Below, piece after piece: positions 8,930 to 17,799 of a DNA stretch of 42,819 nucleotides. Below the pieces are notes generated by a model, which was not told the origin of the DNA, did no database searches, and was given only the letters and a program-made list of their open reading frames with translations. The translations under genes were made by a program, and so were the position numbers. The stretch's first letter is position 1; each line of letters starts with the position of its first letter. The stretch lies in contig CAJTVE010000020.1 of NCBI GenBank assembly GCA_910579655.1, positions 1-42,819 on the forward strand. Direction: 5' to 3'. This DNA is from an uncultured Allobaculum sp. Its GTDB lineage: Bacteria; Bacillota_I; Bacilli_A; Erysipelotrichales; Erysipelotrichaceae.

Positions 8930-8972
8930 AAAAAGAGAAGAGACTGAAACCAGCTTCAGTTCTTCTCTTTTT
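8930..8972. terminator. Bidirectional hairpin upstream of rdgB
   Basis: A 17-18 bp stem with one bulge, built on AAAAAGAGAAGA / TCTTCTCTTTTT. It probably ends the transcript arriving from the thrS side or protects the rdgB promoter. The surrounding 8780-9079 has no gene. Confidence 0.5.
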
Positions 8973-9079
8973 GTTGTTGTTGTGTAAATATTTATTACAA
9001 CGCATTTGGGACGTCTTTAATTATAGCGGTATTTCTGAAAACATCGCTCTAAATAACCATTTTTGTTCTTTTCGATTTT

Positions 9080-9280
9080 TTAGAGGCCGGATTCTGGATT
9101 TTCATCCTGATTGACATAGCCATTCATCCATGGAGCCCGGCTTAAAGGCTCGCTGTTGATTGCGGGAGAATGGTCGAGGCTTTCGAAAATCAGAAACAAC
9201 ATATATTGATCAAATGTCAGTCCAAGCGACTGAGCCTTGTCTTTAAGCCATTGAATATGGGCCTGTTCTTCTGTCAGCAT
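9080..9280 (-). CDS. Small conserved-looking protein of unknown function
   Basis: 66 residues: MLTEEQAHIQWLKDKAQSLG, then a hydrophobic helix (YMLFLIFESL) and a polar tail ending PESGL. It has a clear AAGGAG before the ATG and an amphipathic helical first half, which is why I accept it as a gene. I do not recognise the family. It sits between rdgB and the thrS/lipoprotein unit on the same strand with no overlap to either. Confidence 0.55.
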   Translation of the reverse strand: MLTEEQAHIQWLKDKAQSLGLTFDQYMLFLIFESLDHSPAINSEPLSRAPWMNGYVNQDENPESGL

Positions 9281-9384
9281 TAGGAGTCTCCTTTTGGCAT
9301 TTCGCCATTCGTATCCTCAGTCTAACAAAAGGTTCAGGCCACAAAGGCTTGAAATGACTGACTCTTCACGCTTGCACAAATAGA

Positions 9385-10356
9385 CTATTCGACAATGATG
9401 CCCTCTGGAATCTGGATTTTGAAGACATCGAGGAATTTTTGCAGATCTTCTTTGCAGTCTTTGGCTGCAACATAGTGAATGTTCTGAGCATCCCATGTCG
9501 AGGCTGCAAGTTTAGCATTTGGTACGCCGAGCTGTTCAGCCCCATACGCATCGACAGCCTCTTCGATTTTTTCTGGAGTGGCATTTTCGATGTAGGTCTT
9601 CAGAGCATCAATCTGAGAAGCATATTCTTCCGCTTTGTCTTTTTTAACAAACAGAGCAGCCTGCGGGTAGCCTTTCTGCTCACTTTCGTGCGCATCCTGC
9701 CATGCAGTCTGGAGATCCCCAACAATAGAAAGAGTCGTTCCATCCTGGCCTGCTTTAGCCACTGCGCCGGCAGCGGCTGGCTGAGCGAGCATTGCAGAAT
9801 CCGCTTTGCCGGATAACAAAGCTGCTGAAGCCTCCGAAACAGAAGGATAGAATTCCATATTGGCCTGGCAATCCGGATACAGATCTGTGAAGACCATGCC
9901 TGGAACAGCCTGCTCGCCAAATAAAGCGATTGTTTTGCCTGACTCATTCCAGTTTTCATCTGGGCTTACAACATATAAGTTGCCCCAGGTAAGAATGCCA
10001 TCGAGCTGATAAGCCCCAGCATCTTTCCATGTTTTAATGCCGACGTTGACAGGAGCGATGATCATGTCATAGCCATCCGTCTTTGAAAGCTCACTGACCA
10101 ACAGATCCTGACCATCTACATACTCAACTGCTGCACCTGCATCTGCCAAGCCTAAGCTGGCCAGAGCTGGAGCACCGGTTGGGCAAAGGACGGAGAGTTT
10201 ATCTCCTGCAAGTTCCTCAGCCTGATCCACACCAGATTCGGCAGGGTTAGCAGAAGAAACACTTGATTCACTTGTGGCTGACGATGCACTGCATCCAGCC
10301 ATAGCCAGACTCAGCCCTGCGGCTGCCAGCCATTTTAATCCATGACGAAAAGACAT
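9385..10356 (-). CDS. Solute-binding lipoprotein, ABC-importer type
   Basis: 323 residues. A lipoprotein signal peptide with lipobox LAMAGC (Cys22), then a Ser/Ala-rich linker and a periplasmic-binding fold resembling NMT1/ThiY-type substrate-binding proteins (KLSVLCPTGAPALASLGLA, DMIIAPVNVGIKTW, SEASAALLSGKADSAML). No permease or ATPase gene is nearby, so the ligand and partner are unknown. The ATG lies 22 bp inside the 3' end of thrS with GAGG upstream, so it is co-transcribed with and translationally tied to thrS, and would fall under the thrS T-box. Whether the ligand relates to threonine is speculation. Confidence 0.85.
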   Translation of the reverse strand: MSFRHGLKWLAAAGLSLAMAGCSASSATSESSVSSANPAESGVDQAEELAGDKLSVLCPTGAPALASLGLADAGAAVEYVDGQDLLVSELSKTDGYDMIIAPVNVGIKTWKDAGAYQLDGILTWGNLYVVSPDENWNESGKTIALFGEQAVPGMVFTDLYPDCQANMEFYPSVSEASAALLSGKADSAMLAQPAAAGAVAKAGQDGTTLSIVGDLQTAWQDAHESEQKGYPQAALFVKKDKAEEYASQIDALKTYIENATPEKIEEAVDAYGAEQLGVPNAKLAASTWDAQNIHYVAAKDCKEDLQKFLDVFKIQIPEGIIVE

Positions 10357-12086
10357 TTATCATCTACCTCTTTCTTAAATTTTGCCAGTGCTTCATCCAG
10401 GGGCATCGTGGTTGCTGCTTTAGATCCTGATTTACGGACATTGACTGTTCCTTCCTCAATATCATGATCGCCGACAACAATCTGATAAGGAATCTTTTTC
10501 ATCTGGGCTTCACGGATACGGTATCCTAATTTTTCATTTCGATCGTCCACATTGACACGCATACCCAGTTCTTCAAGAGCGCTGGCTACCTTTTTAGCAT
10601 ACTCGAGGTGTTTTTCCTGATGAACTGGAATGATCACAATCTGACGCGGAGCCAGCCACAGAGGGAAATGACCACCGAAGTGCTCAATCAGGATTCCGAT
10701 AAAGCGCTCGATCGAACCATAGACAACACGATGCAGCATTAACGGTGTTTTTCTGGATCCGTCAGCATCGACATAGGTGCATTCGAACCGTTCTGGCAGG
10801 TTCATATCGAGCTGAATCGTTCCACACTGCCAGTCACGGCCTAAAGAGTCTTTAATATGGATATCCAGTTTTGGACCATAGAAGGCGCCATCTCCTGGGT
10901 TAATGACAAAGTCTTTACCCGCTGCCCGACACGCTTCAGCAAGAGCCTTTTCCGACTGATCCCAGATTTCGACAGTTCCGATGTAATCTTTTTCTGGGCG
11001 AGTTGAAAGTTCAATAGAATAAGGCAGGCCAAATACACCATACATTTCATCGATCAGGTTCAGGACTTCTTTCACTTCGGATTCGATCTGATCAGGAGTC
11101 AGGAAGATATGGGCATCATCCTGCGTAAACGTACGAACACGGAACAAACCATTTAATGCACCAGAGGCTTCATGACGATGCACCTGTCCCAGTTCGCCAA
11201 CACGCAGCGGCAGATCTTTGTAGGAGTGAAGGTCATTGTTATAAACCAGCAGAGCACCCGGGCAGTTCATTGGTTTAATCGCAAAGTCGCGATCATCCAC
11301 CTTTGTTGTGTACATATTCTGCTTGTAGTGATCCCAGTGTCCAGAACGTTCCCAAAGTTCACGAGACATGATAATTGGAGTCTTGATGAATTTGTAGCCA
11401 TGCTTTGTGTGCGTATCGTACCAGTAATTTTCCAGCAGATTTCTCAAGATCATGCCATCTGGCAGGAAGATTGGCATACCAGGAGCATATTCAGAAATTG
11501 TAAACAGGTTCATTTCGCGGCCCAGCTTCTTGTGGTCGCGTTTCTTTGCTTCTTCCAGAGCTGCCAGATAAGAATCAAGATCTTCTTTGGTATCGAAAGC
11601 AATGCCGTAGACGCGCTGCAGCATTTTATTATTCTTATCGCCTTTCCAGTAAGCACCAGAATGTTTCAGAAGTTTGACATGTTTCAGCTCTTTAACAGAA
11701 TCTACGTGCGGTCCGCGGCAAAGATCTGTGAAATCACCCTGACTGTAGACAGTAATATTTCCATCTTCCAGACCGTCAATCAGATCTTCCTTATATAAAT
11801 CGTCCTTAAACATTTCGCGGGCTTCATCTTTAGAAACTTCGCGGCGAACGATCCGCTTGCCATCTTTGGCAATCTTCTTCATTTCTTTTTCGATCTTTTC
11901 CAGATCCGCATCCGTCAGATTGACATCGCCAAGATCCATATCGTAGTAGAAACCATCCGAAATAACTGGACCGACCCAGAATTTGGCCTGGGGGTAAAGA
12001 TGTTTAACAGCCTGCGCCAGCAGATGGGCAGCAGAATGGTTCAGAGTAGAAAGATGTTCGTCTTCGAGAATATTAACAAGTTCCAT
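10335..12086 (-). CDS. thrS: Threonyl-tRNA synthetase without the N-terminal TGS domain
   Basis: 583 residues. The protein starts at the editing domain (LNHSAAHLLAQAVKHLYPQA, with HSAAH as the zinc/editing motif, and the later CRGPHV) and continues into the class II catalytic core (motif 2 in LRVGELGQVHRHEASGALNG, then FRVRTFTQDDAH; zinc ligands in PMNCPG and LMLHRVVYGSIERF) and the anticodon-binding domain (QIVIIPVHQEKHLEYAKKVA). Most bacterial ThrRS are about 640 residues with a ~60-residue TGS domain first. No in-frame TGS coding is visible upstream, where the T-box leader begins, so the absence looks genuine. It is regulated by the T-box at 12173-12405. Confidence 0.97.
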   Translation of the reverse strand: MELVNILEDEHLSTLNHSAAHLLAQAVKHLYPQAKFWVGPVISDGFYYDMDLGDVNLTDADLEKIEKEMKKIAKDGKRIVRREVSKDEAREMFKDDLYKEDLIDGLEDGNITVYSQGDFTDLCRGPHVDSVKELKHVKLLKHSGAYWKGDKNNKMLQRVYGIAFDTKEDLDSYLAALEEAKKRDHKKLGREMNLFTISEYAPGMPIFLPDGMILRNLLENYWYDTHTKHGYKFIKTPIIMSRELWERSGHWDHYKQNMYTTKVDDRDFAIKPMNCPGALLVYNNDLHSYKDLPLRVGELGQVHRHEASGALNGLFRVRTFTQDDAHIFLTPDQIESEVKEVLNLIDEMYGVFGLPYSIELSTRPEKDYIGTVEIWDQSEKALAEACRAAGKDFVINPGDGAFYGPKLDIHIKDSLGRDWQCGTIQLDMNLPERFECTYVDADGSRKTPLMLHRVVYGSIERFIGILIEHFGGHFPLWLAPRQIVIIPVHQEKHLEYAKKVASALEELGMRVNVDDRNEKLGYRIREAQMKKIPYQIVVGDHDIEEGTVNVRKSGSKAATTMPLDEALAKFKKEVDDKCLFVMD

Positions 12087-12172
12087 ATCTAATTATCCTT
12101 TCTATATATAATAGGGTTTATAGATTTTATTGTTGCAGCGAGATAAAGCTGCATGGACTCGGCCACTTTTCC

Positions 12173-12405
12173 AAATAAAAAAGCGCCAGAGTCCCTAAGG
12201 ACGCTCGCGCGCGGTACCACCTTAATTCAGACTCCAATTATCGATCTGGAATCTGCTCTCAAACGCTTTAACGCAGCAATACGGCACTCCTTTTCAGGGG
12301 CGATTCCGAGGGAGTAACTGACGGATTCTTCAAAGAGCTCGCATCACCCGCTCTTCTTTCTGGATCCAAATTCCGAAAGTCTTGGCCTCATCAGCATCAT
12401 TGCCC
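12173..12405 (-). promoter_or_regulatory. T-box leader of thrS
   Basis: On the minus strand the conserved T-box AAGGTGGTACCGCG lies at 12211-12224. It is followed by a terminator hairpin (AGCGTCC / GGACTCTGGCGCT, 12182-12205) and TTTTTTATTT, and preceded by a structured Stem I region. Uncharged tRNA-Thr pairing with the T-box would favour antitermination into thrS and the lipoprotein gene. An ACU triplet near the right side of Stem I (12312-12318) is a candidate threonine specifier, but I did not fold the RNA. The 5' end is approximate. Confidence 0.92.
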
Positions 12406-12527
12406 CAATTATAAGCACATCCATTTTGTCTGTCAAAAGGTGAACACACCTAATTCCGGGACAGGATCCTCCGGATGATTACCTGTTGCCATTTGATTCT
12501 TACTGGCTTAAAACCTACACTAAGTTT

Positions 12528-14654
12528 ATGACAATGATTGAAAACATCTCAAAAACGCTTGGCTTAAAGCCATCTCAGGTGCAGCACGCCCTCGACCTCT
12601 TAAACGATGGGGCGACAATCCCATTTATCGCCAGATATCGAAAAGATCAGACTGGCAATCTTGACGAAGACCAGTTGCGATCCATTGAACAGACCTGGAA
12701 GTACCAGAACTCCCTGCAAGAAAGAAAAGAATCAATCCTGCAAATCCTGGAGGAGAAAAAACTATTAACAAAGGAGCTGAAATCATCGATCCTTGGCGCC
12801 GAAACTCTTGCTTCGCTCGAAGAAATTTATCGGCCTTACAAAGAAAAACGGAAAACCAAAGCCAGTGAAGCCATTGCCAAAGGCTTTGGACCCCTGGCAG
12901 ATAAAATCTGGGAACAGAAATATGATCCAAAATCACTAGCAGACGAAGAAGGTCTTGAACAGGCCGGCTATATCCTCGCCGAAAAGATCAGCGACATGGC
13001 CGATATCCGCTCCATGATCCGCGATAATCTGCTCAAACATGAAAGCATCAGCAGCTCTCTTAAAAAAGATGCCGAAGATCCCCAGGGTATCTATGAGCAA
13101 TACTACGATTTCACTAACCCGCTCAATAAGCTTCCCAGCCATCGGTTGCTGGCTTTAGACCGCGGCGAAAAAGAAAAGGTATTGACGGTTACTTTGACAA
13201 GTGACAATGAAAAGCTTGAACAAATGATCCAACGGAAGCTGCTCAAACGCAATTCGCCATCTCATGATTATCTGGAAACGGTTATCCACGATGCGTTAAT
13301 CCGCCTAATGCTGCCCAGTATCAAACGCGAAATCCGCTCTGCCCTCCGAGAAAAAGCCTATGAGGATGCAATCAAAGGCTTTGCGGCTAACCTTGAGCCC
13401 CTCCTGATGGCAAGACCCCTCAAAGGCCAGGTGATGCTATCGTGGGATCCAGGCTATGTGAATGGCTGCAAACTTGCAGTCCTTGGCGCCGCCGGCGAGC
13501 TACTGGATACAACCGTAGTTTATCCTTTTAAATTTGTTGGCAAAGGCAAAAAGTCACAACCTGATTCCCCTGCTTATCAAGCCGCTGTCAAAGAAACTCG
13601 CGCTTTACTCAACAAATATCATCCAACCGTCGTCGTGATCGGAAATGGCACCGCAAGTCGAGAATCAATCGATTTGATTACAGATCTCCTTAAAGATTAT
13701 CCAGATGTTTCGTATCTCATTGGATCTGAAGCTGGGGCCTCTGTCTACTCTGCCAGTGAACTGGCTAAAGAGGAGTTTCCAGATCTTCCTGTAGAAAAAC
13801 GATCTGCAATTTCGATTGGCCGCCGAATCCAAGACCCTCTTTCTGAATTGGTAAAAATCGACCCTCAATCCCTAGGAGTAGGAATGTATCAGCATGACGT
13901 CCCTCAAAAGCAACTGAAAGAAGCTTTGGATTTTGTTACAGATAAAGCTGTTAACCAAGTGGGAGTAAATATAAACGTAGCCTCCCCTTCTCTACTGAGA
14001 CATGTCTCTGGCCTTAAAAAGCCCCAGATCAATAAAATCCTCAAAGTAAGATCAATCAGCCCCATCAAAAGTCGTGAGCAGCTCAAAGATCTTTTCTCTG
14101 CCCAAATTTATGAACAAAGCATTGGCTTTTTACGCATCCCTGACGGACAAAACCCGCTTGATAACACCGGCATCCATCCAGAAAGCTATGCTCTGACTAA
14201 CCGCTTGTTGAATCAAGAAAAACTGGCCCTATCTGATTTACACTCAAGCATATTTAAAGAAAAGCTCAAGAAAATCAATCCTACTCAGACAGCAAAAAAA
14301 CTGAATAGTGATCCGTATACAGTCGCCGATATCATCAAAGAATTGGAAACCCCCGGTCTTGATCCTCGAGACTCTCTCGATGGGCCAATTCTGAAAAAAG
14401 GCGTCTTGGAGATTGAGGATCTTACCCCGGGCATGGAGTTGCAAGGCACCGTCCGCAATGTCACTTCTTTTGGTGCTTTTGTGGATATCGGATTACATGA
14501 AGATGGATTGGTTCATATTTCCCGACTAGCTAATAAATTTGTTAAAGATCCTAATGAGATCGTACACACAGGCCAGATTGTTACGGTATACGTTGTCGAT
14601 ACCGATGTTCGCCGCAAGCGAATTTCCTTGTCTATGGTACCTGGAAAGATCTAA
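12528..14654 (+). CDS. tex: Tex family S1 RNA-binding transcription accessory protein
   Basis: 708 residues from the chosen start. The N-terminal part has the hallmark LLNDGATIPFIARYRKDQTGNLDE. The central YqgF/RNase H-like domain starts at LSWDPGYVNGCKLAVLG and has VVVIGNGTASRES. A helix-hairpin-helix region follows (VNVASPSLLRHVSGL). The C terminus is an S1 domain (GTVRNVTSFGAFVDIGLHEDGLVHIS). Family members bind RNA and influence transcription and ribosome-associated processes. The start is uncertain: the ATG at 12528 fits the family, but no Shine-Dalgarno is visible. The frame also runs upstream to a TTG at 12486. A terminator follows directly and no operon partner is seen. Confidence 0.93.
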   Translation: MTMIENISKTLGLKPSQVQHALDLLNDGATIPFIARYRKDQTGNLDEDQLRSIEQTWKYQNSLQERKESILQILEEKKLLTKELKSSILGAETLASLEEIYRPYKEKRKTKASEAIAKGFGPLADKIWEQKYDPKSLADEEGLEQAGYILAEKISDMADIRSMIRDNLLKHESISSSLKKDAEDPQGIYEQYYDFTNPLNKLPSHRLLALDRGEKEKVLTVTLTSDNEKLEQMIQRKLLKRNSPSHDYLETVIHDALIRLMLPSIKREIRSALREKAYEDAIKGFAANLEPLLMARPLKGQVMLSWDPGYVNGCKLAVLGAAGELLDTTVVYPFKFVGKGKKSQPDSPAYQAAVKETRALLNKYHPTVVVIGNGTASRESIDLITDLLKDYPDVSYLIGSEAGASVYSASELAKEEFPDLPVEKRSAISIGRRIQDPLSELVKIDPQSLGVGMYQHDVPQKQLKEALDFVTDKAVNQVGVNINVASPSLLRHVSGLKKPQINKILKVRSISPIKSREQLKDLFSAQIYEQSIGFLRIPDGQNPLDNTGIHPESYALTNRLLNQEKLALSDLHSSIFKEKLKKINPTQTAKKLNSDPYTVADIIKELETPGLDPRDSLDGPILKKGVLEIEDLTPGMELQGTVRNVTSFGAFVDIGLHEDGLVHISRLANKFVKDPNEIVHTGQIVTVYVVDTDVRRKRISLSMVPGKI

Positions 14655-14689
14655 CTGCATCCAGTTTCTTTCAAAAGACCAACAAAAGT

Positions 14690-14736
14690 TGCAACTCCCG
14701 AGGTGGAAGAGTCTTCCGCCTCGGGAGTTGTCTTAT
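14690..14736 (+). terminator. Terminator of tex
   Basis: A 12-bp perfect stem CAACTCCCGAGG / CCTCGGGAGTTG (14691-14729) followed by TCTTATTTTATT. It may also stop leftward transcription leaving the CRISPR array. Confidence 0.8.
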
Positions 14737-14966
14737 TTTATTACTTTTGCAACACCTAGTGATCCTGTCCCAATGACTTTTATATTTATTATCGAAAAAG
14801 CACATCACTACTAGATCTTTATATAAAGTGCAAAGCTCTAATGATTCAAAGTCTCATTAATATAAAAGTCAATGAAACGCAACATTAGCTATCATATGAA
14901 CAGCATAGCTATATCAGAAAATTGACCAATGCATCCCGTGTAAATAATTGGGAAGCTAGATCCCTT

Positions 14967-17764
14967 AGAATAACCCCAACCATGCGGGGAACACTTTCGA
15001 TCCACGCACCTCATCTGAGACGCGACGGGATCATCCCCGGCATGCGGGGAATATTCGAGCTATCCCTACACACGTTGGGGTGAATCGGGATCATCCCCGT
15101 TATGCGGGGAACATCTGTCTTTCTCTTCCGGTTATCGGGTATACTAAGGATCATCCCCGTTATGCGGGGAACATGTTATGAAGGAGACGACAGATGACAA
15201 TTAACGAGGATCATCCCCGTTATGCGGGGAACATTTCAAGATAGGACAGCGAACCTAAATCGATAAGGGATCATCCCCGTTATGCGGGGAACATAAATAA
15301 ATCTTCTGTCAGGACGGTTGAGATGGAGGATCATCCCCGTTATGCGGGGAACATGGTTCGGAGCTTGCTGTTGTAGCGATTCTCCAGGGATCATCCCCGT
15401 TATGCGGGGAACATTTTCTTTCGCATATTCTTTCCATTCGCTTTCAAGGATCATCCCCGTTATGCGGGGAACATCAGTGTCTATGCAAAGTACTATTAAT
15501 TGTTGAGGGATCATCCCCGTTATGCGGGGAACATCCACCTCGGCCATTTCTTCCTCTGACATTCCCAGGATCATCCCCGTTATGCGGGGAACATTGTTAA
15601 TACGAGATGAAATATTTCACACAGAAAGGATCATCCCCGTTATGCGGGGAACATTGCCCAATAACTCGATTAACTTTCTGCGTCGCAGGATCATCCCCGT
15701 TATGCGGGGAACATCTAAAGGATTTGCCCCGCGTCCTGGCTGGCATGGGATCATCCCCGTTATGCGGGGAACATGCAATCATCTTGCTTCCGATCCCACT
15801 CATGGAACTTTCGAGAACGTTTGTAAACGTTGAGCCTGTATCTCTTGCGACACTGCTCATCTTGTCTTTCCAGCTCGGGATCATCCCCGTTATGCGGGGA
15901 ACATTCCATGCTTTTTTCAGGGCTTCGGATCTGCTCAGGATCATCCCCGTTATGCGGGGAACATGTCAAGCACCATTCGCGCATTTCGCAAAGCCTGGGA
16001 TCATCCCCGTTATGCGGGGAACATTGGTGAGGATCGAAATTGGCTCACTCCCGGCGAGGATCATCCCCGTTATGCGGGGAACATTTGCTAAAAGTATGAA
16101 AACAATAGCGGAAAGAGGGATCATCCCCGTTATGCGGGGAACATAACACGATGCCAGACTGATTCGAATGCAACCGAGGATCATCCCCGTTATGCGGGGA
16201 ACATGCAATGCCGCTCTATGGCGCTGAATGGGGCTTAGGATCATCCCCGTTATGCGGGGAACATTTTGACTCTGTACAAAAAAACAGGGCCGTTCCAGGA
16301 TCATCCCCGTTATGCGGGGAACATGTCTGCTGTCTTAGCCTGATGTTCTTTTTGTAGGGATCATCCCCGTTATGCGGGGAACATAAGACCAGACAGATCA
16401 AATGTTAGAAGTCCACAGGATCATCCCCGTTATGCGGGGAACATATCAAGTTCTGCAATGACGGTGTATGAATGTCTGGATCATCCCCGTTATGCGGGGA
16501 ACATAGAAGAAAAATGAAGAACTTGAACAAGTCATTGGATCATCCCCGTTATGCGGGGAACATGATGTGGTCTGATCACCATCGGCGGCAATACGTGGAT
16601 CATCCCCGTTATGCGGGGAACATGATGTGAATCATCCTTCAGTGATTGCTTCCAACGGATCATCCCCGTTATGCGGGGAACATCCATTGAGACTATTAAC
16701 GATCCATGGTCAGAAAGGATCATCCCCGTTATGCGGGGAACATTCAAAAACCTCGCTGCCAATCCAGGCATCTCTGGGATCATCCCCGTTATGCGGGGAA
16801 CATTTTAGAACAAATTCCGGAAAAACTTCAACGCTAGGATCATCCCCGTTATGCGGGGAACATGCTTTACTCATCCGGATCCACTGGTGCCAGATGGGAT
16901 CATCCCCGTTATGCGGGGAACATCTGCCCGTATGTCTTAGCCAGCTGTTTCTCTAGGGATCATCCCCGTTATGCGGGGAACATTGAGCCTTGTAGTCGCG
17001 GCGAATGACATGAGAAGGATCATCCCCGTTATGCGGGGAACATCAAATGGTCGCCATCCTTACCGGATCCAGGGCGGGATCATCCCCGTTATGCGGGGAA
17101 CATTCAGTCTGGAACTATTTGCTTTATAGCCGCTGAGGATCATCCCCGTTATGCGGGGAACATTTTTTGGTTTGCCCGGCTTCAGGGGTATAGACCGGAT
17201 CATCCCCGTTATGCGGGGAACATAATGGAAATCAAAAGAATTCTACGCTTTCAGCAGGATCATCCCCGTTATGCGGGGAACATCCTCTGTGGCGAGTGGA
17301 CCGTTCGAAAGGACTAGGATCATCCCCGTTATGCGGGGAACATTCAGGAAGATTGTCATGTACTCTTTTACAGTTGGGATCATCCCCGTTATGCGGGGAA
17401 CATTTTGAACCATCGTGTAAGATCTTTAACGGTTTGGGATCATCCCCGTTATGCGGGGAACATCATCTAACTTTGAAGCCCTTTTTCAACAGCTCAGGAT
17501 CATCCCCGTTATGCGGGGAACATTTTAATTGCTGGAAACTCCTAAAGCCAGTAAAGGGATCATCCCCGTTATGCGGGGAACATCCGGGCGTTGCATCCCG
17601 GTAGCGATCAAAGGTAGGATCATCCCCGTTATGCGGGGAACATTCCGCATCTATCGCATTTTTTTACATCCATTTAAGGATCATCCCCGTTATGCGGGGA
17701 ACATCTTGTTTTACGCTTTCTATAAGCTGTTCGGGCGGGATCATCCCCGTTATGCGGGGAACAT
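14967..17764 (-). CRISPR. Type I-E CRISPR array, 46 repeats, 45 intervals
   Basis: Repeats are 27 bp. On the plus strand they start GGATCAT, then form the hairpin CCCCG-TTATG-CGGGG and end AACAT. The usual period is 60 (33-bp intervals). Exceptions are a 32-bp interval before 16537, a 34-bp interval before 17678 and a 103-bp interval at 15775-15877. The repeat at 14967 is degenerate (longer loop, AGAATAA start) and that at 15028 has GGC in the loop and ends AATAT; the rest look identical. crRNA sense is the minus strand: the processed handle would be AUGAUCC plus one variable base, the 8-nt I-E handle. Decay at the left end puts the leader on the right, next to cas2. The many short open frames inside are repeat artefacts. 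Confidence 0.99.
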
Positions 17765-17799
17765 ACTTGTACTCTCCTTTATTTAAGAGGGAAAAGCCT
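17765..17799 (-). promoter_or_regulatory. Leader-side junction of the array
   Basis: Only 35 bp separate the cas2 stop from the first repeat. It contains AT-rich sequence with an AGGAGA motif and no full promoter that I can see. The leader functions (promoter, integration signals) must overlap the 3' end of cas2, or the array is transcribed from the cas operon. Confidence 0.5.

Noticed and set aside
12486..12527. TTG start that would extend Tex by 14 residues
   Set aside because: The extra residues do not resemble the family N terminus and the extension has no Shine-Dalgarno.
15236..17786. Many 60-180 residue open frames on both strands with IIPVMRGT, GSSPLCGEH, VPRITGMI or CSPHNGDDP repeats
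   Set aside because: They are translations of the CRISPR repeat and spacers, not genes.
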